From an uncultured Paracoccaceae bacterium (GTDB lineage: Bacteria > Pseudomonadota > Alphaproteobacteria > Rhodobacterales > Rhodobacteraceae), in NCBI GenBank assembly GCA_947500055.1, contig CANMQO010000002.1, positions 62,001-126,000 of the forward strand: a DNA stretch of 64,000 nucleotides. The letters run 5' to 3'. Made by a program: the position numbers and the translations under genes. How positions within the stretch are numbered: position 1 is the stretch's first letter; each line of letters opens with the position of its first letter. Shown here piece after piece: positions 27,502 through 35,610 of the stretch. The notes beneath the pieces are model-generated. The model did no database searches, was not told the DNA's origin, and saw nothing but the letters and a program-made list of their open reading frames with translations.

Positions 27502-29013
27502 TCAGTCGCCCTCAGCCACACCGCCGGCACGATATTTCGCGCGCCTTGCGCGGTAGCTGGGCAAGACCACCAGAATGGCCGCAATGACCAGCAGACCCAA
27601 TGTCATGGGGCGCTGCCAGATGAACCCGATGCCATCATATAGCTGCATGGACCGGGCGAAATTGTCTTCCATCATACCGCCCAGAATGAACCCGATCAGC
27701 AATGGGGCCAGCGGATAGTCTGCGAATTTCAATGCCGTGGCACAGATGCCAAAACCAACCAGCAACAGCAGTTCGGTCGCATTGTTCTGCCCGATATAAG
27801 CACCCATCAATGTAAAAAATAAAATGAACGGGATCAGATAGTTACGTGGAACTGCCAGCACCTTGGCGATATATGGGATCAGCGGCAGATTGAGGATCAG
27901 CAAAACCAGATTGCCAATGAACATCGACATGATGACAGCCCAGAAAATCTGCGGCTCATCAATCATCAGACGCGGACCCGGGGTCACATTCAGGGCAATC
28001 AGCGCGCCCAGCAATATCGCCGTCGTACCGGACCCGGGAATACCAAGTGTCAGCAATGGCACGAATGATCCTGTGCAGGCCGCATTATTGGCGGTTTCCG
28101 GGGCAGCCAAACCCTTGATCGAGCCTTTGCCAAACTCCTCCTGTTCTTCCTTGGGGGCGATGTTACGCTCCACAGCATAACCAAGGAAGCTGGCAATCGT
28201 GGCCCCGGCGCCCGGAAGCACACCGATAAAGAACCCCTGCAACGACTGACGCCCGATGACCGGCGCAATCGCCCTGGCCTCGGCCCCAGTGATCCGCAGG
28301 TCCTTGATTTCACCATCGTCACCCTTCAGGTCCTTGGGCTTGAGCACAAGAAACAAAGCCTCTGGCAAGGCAAACATGGCCATGGCGAGCGTGATGAAGC
28401 CAAAGCCTGATTGCAGATCCATGATCCCCATGGTGAAACGCGGCAGGTTGAACAATGCCCCCTCGCCCACCGTGGCCATGATCAAGCCCAGAACGGTCAT
28501 GATCATCGCCTTGGCAACCTGACCGGTGCCAGCAAAGGCCGCAATGGCCGACAATCCAACAACCATCAGGGCGAAATACTCGGCCGAGTGGAATAATAGG
28601 GCCACCGAAGACAAGGCAGGCGCGAAGACCATCAACAGGATGGCGCCAATGGTGCCGCCGGCGAAGCTGGCAATCGCGGCGATGGTCAGCGCCTTGCCGG
28701 CCTTGCCCTGTTGGGCCATCGGATAGCCGTCAAAACTGGAGGCAACAGTGCCTGCGACCCCCGGCGCATTCAGCAGGATGGACGAGGTCGAACCACCAAA
28801 GATTGCGCCGTAATAGACGCCCGCCAGCAGGATAAGCGCGGCAGAGGGATCACCCATCGAAATCGCAACAGGGATCATGATCGCGATGATCGACATCGGC
28901 CCAAGTCCCGGAAGCATCCCGATAAACGTGCCAATCAGACAACCGCCGATCACCATCAACAGGTTCTGAACGGAAAATGCCGTTTGCAGGCCGATCAGTA
29001 ATCCTTCAAGCAT
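27502..29013 (-). CDS. tctA: Tripartite tricarboxylate transporter, large membrane subunit
   Basis: 503 residues from the ATG at 29013 (MLEGLLIGLQTAFSV), chosen because the frame further up lies inside tctB. About 11-12 membrane segments. TctA signatures: GMLPGLGPMSIIAIMIP (about 30-46), LLNAPGVAGTVASSFDGYPMA (about 80-100) and GVLPGAGATIASFLGYAVE (about 262-280). It is the main translocation subunit, using the ion gradient to import carboxylates delivered by TctC. The start is 1 nt after the tctB stop. Confidence 0.93.
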   Translation of the reverse strand: MLEGLLIGLQTAFSVQNLLMVIGGCLIGTFIGMLPGLGPMSIIAIMIPVAISMGDPSAALILLAGVYYGAIFGGSTSSILLNAPGVAGTVASSFDGYPMAQQGKAGKALTIAAIASFAGGTIGAILLMVFAPALSSVALLFHSAEYFALMVVGLSAIAAFAGTGQVAKAMIMTVLGLIMATVGEGALFNLPRFTMGIMDLQSGFGFITLAMAMFALPEALFLVLKPKDLKGDDGEIKDLRITGAEARAIAPVIGRQSLQGFFIGVLPGAGATIASFLGYAVERNIAPKEEQEEFGKGSIKGLAAPETANNAACTGSFVPLLTLGIPGSGTTAILLGALIALNVTPGPRLMIDEPQIFWAVIMSMFIGNLVLLILNLPLIPYIAKVLAVPRNYLIPFILFFTLMGAYIGQNNATELLLLVGFGICATALKFADYPLAPLLIGFILGGMMEDNFARSMQLYDGIGFIWQRPMTLGLLVIAAILVVLPSYRARRAKYRAGGVAEGD

Positions 29014-29014
29014 C

Positions 29015-29497
29015 TCAGCCTCCCAGAAAGCCCGGCAAGGGGCGCATATAGATGCCAAGCACCTGTTGAACGAGGTACCAGACGACGATGGTGGCAATCA
29101 GCGAAACCGGCAGCATGATATGCCATTTCCGCTCGCCCAGAATATAGGCGCCAATGATCAGAAAGGTCGATGTGGATACCAGAAAACCCATGGGGCGCAG
29201 GCAAAGCGCATAAACCACCATCAGGGCCAAAAGCATGAGGGCCTGGCCCAGATGATAGTCGCCCAACCGCCGGTAATCGATGTCGGCCTCCTTGGCCTCG
29301 GCCTTTTCAAACCCCAAAAGGATGATGCTGCACGCGATGATCCCAAGGATGGACAGGACCTTGGGAAAGGTGCTTGGCCAAATCGGGTTGCGCTTCATGA
29401 ACGGGGCAAGATTGCCATCCATGGTGAACCACGCTGCATATCCATAGGCCAGACAAATGCCCAACAGAACAAGTGCAATCCAGCGATCTAAAGCCAT
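29015..29497 (-). CDS. tctB: Tripartite tricarboxylate transporter, small membrane subunit
   Basis: 160 residues with four hydrophobic segments (about 8-25, 45-62, 82-100, 105-150 region), the usual TctB architecture, and a charged loop KAEAKEADIDYRRLGD between the second and third. It associates with TctA. It lies between tctC (286 bp upstream) and tctA (1 nt downstream). Confidence 0.88.
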   Translation of the reverse strand: MALDRWIALVLLGICLAYGYAAWFTMDGNLAPFMKRNPIWPSTFPKVLSILGIIACSIILLGFEKAEAKEADIDYRRLGDYHLGQALMLLALMVVYALCLRPMGFLVSTSTFLIIGAYILGERKWHIMLPVSLIATIVVWYLVQQVLGIYMRPLPGFLGG

Positions 29498-29535
29498 TGA
29501 AATCTCCTGACTGGCGGTTTGGGGCGATGCGAATT

Positions 29536-29593
29536 GGGGGCGCTGCCCCCGGCCCTGCGGGCCTCCCCCGAAGTATTTTTGGCAAGAGGAAAG
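29536..29593 (+). repeat. Rhodobacterales-type intergenic element, copy 1
   Basis: Reads GGGGGCGCTGCCCCC (hairpin), a GC-rich spacer, CTCCCCCGAAGTATTTTTGG and CAAGAGGAAAG. From general familiarity, elements with CCAAAAATACT next to a GGGGGC hairpin are frequent between genes in Rhodobacterales. A second copy lies inverted at 29711-29759, so the pair brackets the centre of the tctC-tctB gap. Confidence 0.6.
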
Positions 29594-29710
29594 AAAATTT
29601 TAATCAAATACCAGCTATCAATCGGACACGGTACAGGCGGAAGCGCCGATGACCGCGCAAGGGGAAGGTTCCTTGATCTTTTCCATAGGGGAGGGCAGAT
29701 TGCCTTCCCC

Positions 29711-29759
29711 TTCTTCTTGCCAAAAGTACTTTGGGGAGCGCGAGGGGCAAAGCCCCTCG
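29711..29759 (-). repeat. Rhodobacterales-type intergenic element, copy 2 (inverted)
   Basis: On the minus strand it reads AGGGGCTTTGCCCCT, then CTCCCCAAAGTACTTTTGG and CAAGAAGAAGG, matching copy 1 in order and spacing. In the space between the copies, GGGGAGGGCA pairs with TGCCTTCCCC (about 29688-29710) as another stem. The arrangement sits inside the tctCBA operon and could affect how much tctBA message follows tctC. Confidence 0.55.
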
Positions 29760-29783
29760 TACCATTTGCATTCGCGCGGCTTA

Positions 29784-30770
29784 TTAAAGGAAGCCGAGCT
29801 TTTTCATCAGATCACCGATCACGGTTTCCTGCGCTTCTAGGAATGCCCGAAAGTCATCACCGGAGTTGTGGATGTTGACCCATCCGTTCCGGGCGCGGAC
29901 CTCTTCCCATTCCGGTGTCTCATACATCTTGGCAATGGCGTCCTGATACATGGCCAGCTTGTCATCCGGCAGACCGGGTGCCGCGAAGAACCCGCGCCAG
30001 TTCACAAATGACGTATCAATGCCCTGCTCTTTCATGGTCATGGCATCCGGGGCCGCATCCACGCGTTCATCCGATGTCACACCGATGATCTTGACCTCAC
30101 CGGCATTTGCCAGATCGACAGCCTCTGAGAACCCGGTTGAAAGTGCCGCAATCTCGCCCGACAGCAGTGCCGCCATGGCTTTGCCGCCCGCGTCATAGGG
30201 AATGTATTTGACACCAAGAGCATCCTTGCCCGCCGCTTCCATCACCATCGCAGCCACCAGATGGTCCATGCCACCGGGCACCGAACCACCGCCGATTGCG
30301 GTCGCAGATGGATCTGCATCATAGGCAGCCACCAGATCAGCCATGGAGTTGATCGGGCTGTCCTTGCCAACGACGATCGCTGCGTAGTCACCGATGGTGC
30401 CGGACACCAAGGTCAGATCGCGGAAGTTATGCGGAAACACACCCGTCAACGACCGGATCACGATCGGGGTCGAATTGACCATCAATGTGCCGTGGTTGCT
30501 GTCGGCATTTTCGATCAGATAGCCGATAGCCTTACCACCGCCGCCGCCTGACATGTTTTCGTAAGACGCCGATCCCACCAGCCCAGCGCCGGTCAACGCC
30601 TCGCCAGTGCCGCGGGCGGTGCCATCCCATCCCCCACCGGCGCCGCCGGGGATCAGAAAGTGGATGCTGTCCATAACCTTGTGGCCATCAGCCAGTGCCG
30701 GGGTGGCAAATCCAAGTGCAGCCACAGCCGTTGCGATCAGGGCGCGACGGCCCAGTTTCAATGTCATCAT
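29784..30770 (-). CDS. tctC: Tripartite tricarboxylate transporter, periplasmic binding protein
   Basis: 328 residues. Signal peptide about 1-27 (RRALIATAVAALGFATPALA). The TctC fold shows FLIPGGAGGGWDGTAR (about 37-52, where the ligand carboxylate is bound), GDYAAIVVGKDSPI, GGGSVPGGMDHLVAAMV and a C-terminal KLGFL. It captures a carboxylate (citrate-like, unspecified) for TctAB. GGGAGGAAATA precedes the ATG. It diverges from the two-component genes that probably control it. Confidence 0.92.
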   Translation of the reverse strand: MMTLKLGRRALIATAVAALGFATPALADGHKVMDSIHFLIPGGAGGGWDGTARGTGEALTGAGLVGSASYENMSGGGGGKAIGYLIENADSNHGTLMVNSTPIVIRSLTGVFPHNFRDLTLVSGTIGDYAAIVVGKDSPINSMADLVAAYDADPSATAIGGGSVPGGMDHLVAAMVMEAAGKDALGVKYIPYDAGGKAMAALLSGEIAALSTGFSEAVDLANAGEVKIIGVTSDERVDAAPDAMTMKEQGIDTSFVNWRGFFAAPGLPDDKLAMYQDAIAKMYETPEWEEVRARNGWVNIHNSGDDFRAFLEAQETVIGDLMKKLGFL

Positions 30771-30875
30771 TATTTCCTCCCATTTGACAACTGTCCGCTT
30801 GGCGGCTCAGTTGAGCAATGAAAGCACGACAACCTGACACCGACCTGTCACAGCGCGAAATGGCGATTGCAGAAC

Positions 30876-31544
30876 ATGAAATTCCTTCTTGTCGAAGACA
30901 ATCAAGAGCTTGCCAACGCCGTTTCATCACGCATGCGTCTGGATGGGCATGTCATTGATCATGCAGCCAATTTAGGGGACGCGACCGCCTTTGTGGAAAC
31001 CGGCGATTACGATCTGATCCTTCTCGATATCATGCTACCAGATGGCGACGGGCGCAGCTTTCTCAAGGCGCACCGGGCCAGTGATCTGGACACCCCGGTG
31101 ATCATTCTGACCGCCCGCAGTCAGGTCTCTGATCGAATCGGTTCGCTTGATCTTGGGGCCGATGACTACGTCACGAAACCGTTTGACCATGCCGAGTTGG
31201 AGGCGCGATGTCGCGCCGTTTTGCGCCGCAAGGCGGGCAAGGCCCAGACCGTGATCGAAACGGGCGGTATCATCTTTGACCCTGTCGCCGGATCCATGTC
31301 TGTCCGGGGGACCAGTGTGACCTTGCGCAATCGCGAACTGCGCCTCCTGGAAGTTCTGATCAATGCCCCGGGTCAGATCTTTTCCAAGCAGAAGCTGGCC
31401 GACCGATTGTTTTCCTATGATGACGATGCTTCAGAAAACGCGATCGAGGTCTATATCGGCCGATTGCGCAAGCATCTGGAAAAATCCGACCTGCGGATCA
31501 CAACGCTTCGCGGGCTTGGATATCGGCTTGAATATGACACATAG
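30876..31544 (+). CDS. tctD: OmpR-family response regulator, TctD-like
   Basis: 222 residues from the ATG at 30876; a TTG three codons earlier is possible. Receiver domain about 1-115 with acidic EDN (7-9), phospho-acceptor Asp51 (LILLDIMLPDGDG), Thr in ILTARS and Lys in YVTKPF. The OmpR-type winged helix is at about 125-220 (RELRLLEVLINAPGQIFSKQ, AIEVYIGRLRKHLE, TTLRGLGYRLE). Facing tctCBA, it should activate that operon. It overlaps the kinase gene by 11 nt. Confidence 0.9.
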   Translation: MKFLLVEDNQELANAVSSRMRLDGHVIDHAANLGDATAFVETGDYDLILLDIMLPDGDGRSFLKAHRASDLDTPVIILTARSQVSDRIGSLDLGADDYVTKPFDHAELEARCRAVLRRKAGKAQTVIETGGIIFDPVAGSMSVRGTSVTLRNRELRLLEVLINAPGQIFSKQKLADRLFSYDDDASENAIEVYIGRLRKHLEKSDLRITTLRGLGYRLEYDT

Positions 31545-32895
31545 CCTGCCTGTTTCAGGATCACTGCGAAACCGACTTGTCGTCATCCTGATCGGGGGTG
31601 CGGCAATCCTCGCGTTCTTGTTGTTCTTTGCGGTCCGCAACTATGCAACCCAGGTGGCCCAACAAGGCCAGGACAATATCCTTGGTGCGTCGGTTGCATC
31701 AATTCTCGACGCCGCAACCATCAGGGACGGAGAGGTCGAGATTGACATCCCCTATGCATCATTCTCGATGCTCAGCACCCCATTTGACGACCGGGTATTT
31801 TACGCCATTTATCAAGATGATACCTTTCTGTCGGGTTACCCTGAATTGGCCGTCGCGGACCGTGCCGACCGTTTTCAGACCGTCACGTTCCGGGGTGAGG
31901 CTGTGCGGATGATCACGGCAGAGCGTATCTTGATTGGCATCGATCAGCGGACGCGGATCCGCGTGGCACTGGCCCAGACGCAAGACGCACTCTCTGGCAC
32001 GCTTGAGCAAATCTCACGGAACGCGGCCATTTTGGGTGGCGGTTTTTTCGCACTGGCTGCGCTTTTATCCTACTGGGCCACATCGACGACCATCGGTCAG
32101 CTACAGCGATTGACGGATTCAGTCACCAAACGCGGTCCGCAGGATCTCAGCCCATTCAAGAAACCCGTGCCCGCGGAAATGGCACCACTTGTGACCTCGC
32201 TCAATTCGCTGATGGGGCGATTGGACCAGTCGCTCAGCCAGTCAGAGGATTTCATTGCCGAGGCCGCGCATCGGGTCCGCACACCGCTGGCCACCGTCCG
32301 CTCCTACGCCGAAGCGACCTTGCAGCGGGTCGACAAGAAGGAAAATCGGCAAGCCATGCGGTCCATGGTGCGCGCGATCGATGAAAGTTCCCGCGCGGCC
32401 GGTCAGTTGCTGGATCACGCGATGATCACTTTCCGCGCCGACCACCTTGAACGGGAGGAGATTGATCTTGTTGATCTGGTTCATGATCTTGTGCTGCGTT
32501 TGACCCCCATCGCCGAGATGAAGGACCTCGAATTGCGCCTGCAAAGCGACGCACCTGTGGCTTATGCGGGTGATCCGATCCTGATCCAGAACGCCGTGCG
32601 AAACCTGATCGACAACGCCCTGAAATACGCGCCCAACGAAAGCGCGGTTGATATCGTTGTCACCGCCGCGCCCAACGTGCAGATCAAAGTCTGCGACAGC
32701 GGCCCGGGCTTCCCAAGCGAAGAGGTTGACACGCTGACCACACGTTTCAAACGCGGCAGGAACGCCGAAGGCACCATCGGCTCGGGCCTCGGGTTGACCA
32801 TCGCAATTGACGTGGCCAAGGCACATGGCGGTGATCTTGTCCTGTCAAACCGGAAGGAAGGCGGCGCATGCGCAGCATTATTGCTTTCATCCTGA
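31534..32895 (+). CDS. tctE: Membrane histidine kinase, TctE-like
   Basis: 453 residues from the ATG at 31534, within the end of the regulator gene. TM1 about 13-33; a short periplasmic sensor of the 2CSK_N type (about 34-162); TM2 about 164-184; a HAMP-like linker; HisKA with phospho-acceptor His246 (AEAAHRVRTPLATVRSYAEA); then HATPase with N-box NLIDNALKYAPNES and G-boxes CDSGPGFP and GSGLGLTI. It senses the substrate state outside and phosphorylates TctD. The gene end overlaps the next gene by 28 nt. Confidence 0.9.
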   Translation: MTHSLPVSGSLRNRLVVILIGGAAILAFLLFFAVRNYATQVAQQGQDNILGASVASILDAATIRDGEVEIDIPYASFSMLSTPFDDRVFYAIYQDDTFLSGYPELAVADRADRFQTVTFRGEAVRMITAERILIGIDQRTRIRVALAQTQDALSGTLEQISRNAAILGGGFFALAALLSYWATSTTIGQLQRLTDSVTKRGPQDLSPFKKPVPAEMAPLVTSLNSLMGRLDQSLSQSEDFIAEAAHRVRTPLATVRSYAEATLQRVDKKENRQAMRSMVRAIDESSRAAGQLLDHAMITFRADHLEREEIDLVDLVHDLVLRLTPIAEMKDLELRLQSDAPVAYAGDPILIQNAVRNLIDNALKYAPNESAVDIVVTAAPNVQIKVCDSGPGFPSEEVDTLTTRFKRGRNAEGTIGSGLGLTIAIDVAKAHGGDLVLSNRKEGGACAALLLSS

Positions 32896-33875
32896 TTGTC
32901 CTGCCGCAACTCATCCTTGCGCAGGAATGGGAGGACCAGCAGCTTTTTAATGCGGATGCACCAGCACAGCCGCTGCGGATCATTTCAAGCACGGACACAT
33001 CGCTTTTTGCCCCCATCATTGCGGATTTCGTGGCGCAAAACGCCGATATCTCGGTCGAATATCTGGTGACCGGCACAGCGGATATTGATCAGATTTTCCG
33101 GGCAAATCCGGAAGCTTTCGATCTGGTGATTTCCAGCGCGATGGACCTGCAGCTTAAGCTGGCAAATGATGGATTGGCGCAACGATTGCCCGACGTCACC
33201 CATCCTTCCTGGGCGCAATGGCGGCAAAGCCTGTTTGCCTTCACCTCCGAACCTGCGGCAATCGTGATCAACAGGCAGGCATTCGCAGGTCAGGCGATCC
33301 CCCGAACCCGCCAGGAATTGATCGAGGCGATGCGCGCCGCGCCCGAAACCTTCCGCGGGCGCGTTGGCACCTATGACATCCGGCAATCCGGCCTTGGCTA
33401 TTTGTTTGCAACCCAGGATGCGCGGGCATCCGAAACCTATTGGCGGCTGATGGAAGTGTTGGGCGCATTGGACGTGCGGCTTTATTGCTGCTCTGGTGAC
33501 ATGATCGACGATCTTGCCTCTGGCGATATCGTCGTGGCCTATAACGTCCTCGGCAGCTACGCGACTGCCCGGGTCGAAAGCAGGGACAGGCTCGAAATCG
33601 TCCTGCCATCAGATTTTCCGACAACAATGATGCGGACGGCCATGGTCTCGATTGAGGCCCCGCAGCCGAGCCCGGCAACCGCGTTCATCCGGCACCTGAT
33701 TGCCCTGCAATCGCGCACCGACACGGACGTTTTTCAACTGCCACCGCTCAACACCCAATCCAACGATATCGAACGGGCAACAATCGCATTGGAACCGGCA
33801 CTTATGACATTTCTGGATACGTTGAAACGGCGCAGGTTTCTGGCGGAATGGGAAAATGCGGTCATCCAGAAATAG
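32868..33875 (+). CDS. Periplasmic Fe3+/thiamine-type binding protein coupled to the sensor kinase
   Basis: 335 residues. Signal peptide about 1-18 (RSIIAFILIVLPQLILAQ). The mature part resembles AfuA/FutA/ThiB-type class II binding proteins: LRIISSTDTSLFAPIIADFV, EYLVTGTADIDQIFRANPEAFD, FTSEPAAIVINRQ, and SGDIVVAYNVLGSYAT. It overlaps the kinase gene by 28 nt and has no permease or ATPase beside it, so it probably presents ligand to the kinase sensor and does not serve import. A strong GGAAGGAAGG precedes the ATG. Confidence 0.82.
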   Translation: MRSIIAFILIVLPQLILAQEWEDQQLFNADAPAQPLRIISSTDTSLFAPIIADFVAQNADISVEYLVTGTADIDQIFRANPEAFDLVISSAMDLQLKLANDGLAQRLPDVTHPSWAQWRQSLFAFTSEPAAIVINRQAFAGQAIPRTRQELIEAMRAAPETFRGRVGTYDIRQSGLGYLFATQDARASETYWRLMEVLGALDVRLYCCSGDMIDDLASGDIVVAYNVLGSYATARVESRDRLEIVLPSDFPTTMMRTAMVSIEAPQPSPATAFIRHLIALQSRTDTDVFQLPPLNTQSNDIERATIALEPALMTFLDTLKRRRFLAEWENAVIQK

Positions 33876-33975
33876 GTGCGGGGCCGGCCCCTGCTACCCT
33901 GTGTTGATACAGATCATTTTCGTTGCGCATGTAACGGCTTAACCTCTGACGCCAGACGTATCAAGCGGGGCCGCC

Positions 33976-34410
33976 ATGAATCTCGACAGCTATTTTCCCT
34001 ACCAACTCGCCTCCACCGCAGAGGCGTTTTCGCGCAAACTGGTTAACGTCTATGGAAGCAGTTACGGGCTTTCCCGCGAAGAATGGCGGCTGCTCCTGCT
34101 TCTGGCCGACGCAAAATCGCTGACCTCGCTCGAACTGTCCCGCCGCACCACGCTCGACAAGGTGCAGGTCAGCAGAGCCGCGCAAAAGCTGGATGGAAAA
34201 GGTCTCATCCACAGGTCGATATCGAAGACTGACAAGCGGCTCAGGGTCTATGCCTGCACGGATGCGGGCCTTCAGCTATTTTCTGATCTGTTTCCAAAGG
34301 TTGATGCCATGGCCGACACCATCCTTGGCCACATGCGCCCAGAGGATCGGAACCATCTGGAACGCGGGCTGCACGCCCTGAAACAGGCAATCAGCCTATC
34401 CAGCAAATGA
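33976..34410 (+). CDS. MarR-family transcriptional regulator
   Basis: 144 residues. Winged HTH about 30-100: YGLSREEWRLLLLLADAKSL, TLDKVQVSRAAQKLDGKGLI and the wing KTDKRLRVYACTDAG. MarR proteins are dimeric repressors that often sense aromatic acids. It converges on maiA (10 nt between ends). A second MarR gene lies beyond maiA; the two share the N-terminal theme YFPYQLA / YLPYRFT and may be paralogues. Its own target is not evident. Confidence 0.85.
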   Translation: MNLDSYFPYQLASTAEAFSRKLVNVYGSSYGLSREEWRLLLLLADAKSLTSLELSRRTTLDKVQVSRAAQKLDGKGLIHRSISKTDKRLRVYACTDAGLQLFSDLFPKVDAMADTILGHMRPEDRNHLERGLHALKQAISLSSK

Positions 34411-34420
34411 CCCTTCAGGG

Positions 34421-35041
34421 TCACGTCTGTGGCGACATATCCGGATGGGCGGCCTGGAAGGCGGGAATTGCTTCAAGGGTGCCCTGAACGCGCATCGCCT
34501 TGGGGAATTGCGTCAACGCAACACCCCAACGCCGGGCATTGTAGATCTGCGGGGCCAGACAAATATCCGCAAGCGTCACGCCTTTCCCATATGAATAATC
34601 GCCGCCCTCCAGCATCTGTTCATATGCCGCAAGGCCCGATGTGATGAAACGCTGCATCCACGCCTCCATCGTGATCTTGCCGTCAGATTGCTGCGATGCC
34701 CATTTCGCGACACTCAGATTGCAGACCGGATGGATTTCCATCGCAATCGCATAGGCCAGGCAACGCACCTTCGCCTTGCCCAGCGCATCCTTTGGCAACA
34801 ACCCAAGCTTGCGGGTCTCGTCAAGATATTCGATGATCGCCAGCGACTGCGACAGGCATTGACCATCAATTTCCAGCACCGGTACCAACCCTTGCGGATT
34901 GCGGGCAAGGTGGGCAGGCGATTTATGGGATGCGTCCAGCAGGTTGACCACGTCGGTATCCCAGGCCTCACCCGAAAGGCCAAGGACAATCCGAACCCGG
35001 TAACTCGCCGAAGACCGCCAATAATCGTAAAGTTTGGTCAT
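34421..35041 (-). CDS. maiA: Maleylacetoacetate isomerase
   Basis: 206 residues, zeta-class glutathione-S-transferase fold. The SSASYRVRIVLGL motif (10-22) is the zeta-class glutathione site; LVPVLEIDGQCLSQSLAIIEYLDE follows as the thioredoxin-like part, and AIAMEIHPVCNLSV begins the helical domain. It isomerises maleylacetoacetate to fumarylacetoacetate between HmgA and FahA in tyrosine breakdown. It overlaps the marR gene by 4 nt and is co-transcribed with it, divergent from hmgA. Confidence 0.9.
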   Translation of the reverse strand: MTKLYDYWRSSASYRVRIVLGLSGEAWDTDVVNLLDASHKSPAHLARNPQGLVPVLEIDGQCLSQSLAIIEYLDETRKLGLLPKDALGKAKVRCLAYAIAMEIHPVCNLSVAKWASQQSDGKITMEAWMQRFITSGLAAYEQMLEGGDYSYGKGVTLADICLAPQIYNARRWGVALTQFPKAMRVQGTLEAIPAFQAAHPDMSPQT

Positions 35042-35481
35042 TCTTCCGGCTCCATCAAGATATCCAACGCCGCATTCATCGCGGGGGCGGCATCTGCCAG
35101 TTTGGCAATCAACTCGTCCTGCAAGGTTTGCGCAATCGGGATCAGCGCCCGCAGCAGCCGGGTGCCCTCATCGGTCAGCGTCAGTTTCAGCAACCGCCGG
35201 TCATCACTATCGGTCTGTTTGACCAGATAGCCCTTGGCTTCCAACTTCGATACCGCACGGCTGACCTTTGACTTTTCAAGGCTCACCCGTCGTTCAATAT
35301 CGCGAACCGACAGGTCTTCGGTATATCCGACATTCACCAACACCCGCCATTCGGGCATCGAAATCCCGAACCTGACCTTATAGGCCTTCGCCAGTTCAGC
35401 ACTCAACTTCCCTGCGATGACGGTAAACCGGTAAGGCAGGTAACGCTCCAAATCAAATTCAGGAAGGGGTGCCGTCATCAT
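35038..35481 (-). CDS. MarR-family repressor of homogentisate genes
   Basis: 147 residues from the ATG at 35481, preceded by AGAGGA. The same frame is open for about 800 nt further upstream across hmgA on the opposite strand, but that part is not coding. HTH: GISMPEWRVLVNVGYTEDLS, VRDIERRVSLEKSKVSRAVS, wing TDSDDRRLLKLTLTDEG. It sits between maiA and hmgA beside two GTTGCA-NN-TGCAAC palindromes, the expected operators, so it most likely represses both directions until an aromatic intermediate binds. Confidence 0.88.
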   Translation of the reverse strand: MMTAPLPEFDLERYLPYRFTVIAGKLSAELAKAYKVRFGISMPEWRVLVNVGYTEDLSVRDIERRVSLEKSKVSRAVSKLEAKGYLVKQTDSDDRRLLKLTLTDEGTRLLRALIPIAQTLQDELIAKLADAAPAMNAALDILMEPEE

Positions 35482-35517
35482 TCGATCCTCTTTGACAGGC
35501 AGTATGGGGCGACAATC

Positions 35518-35560
35518 GTTGCAAATGCAACAATTTAATTGACATCGTTGCAGATGCAAC
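35518..35560. promoter_or_regulatory. Twin palindromic operators in the hmgA/maiA divergent promoter
   Basis: Two perfect palindromic elements, GTTGCAAATGCAAC (35518-35531) and GTTGCAGATGCAAC (35547-35560), lie 29 bp apart centre to centre. The second falls between the -35 and -10 of the hmgA promoter, and the first covers the likely promoter of the marR-maiA unit on the minus strand (TTGCAT, 18 bp, CATACT). This layout fits repression by the adjacent MarR protein. Confidence 0.75.
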
Positions 35561-35567
35561 AAATACT
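35539..35567 (+). promoter_or_regulatory. Sigma-70-type promoter of hmgA
   Basis: TTGACA (35539-35544), a 17-bp spacer and AATACT (35562-35567) form a near-consensus promoter about 45 nt before the hmgA start. Operator 2 occupies the spacer. Confidence 0.7.
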
Positions 35568-35610
35568 GCCGGCAAGGATCATGATTCTTCGTCAGACATG
35601 GAGTAGTGAA

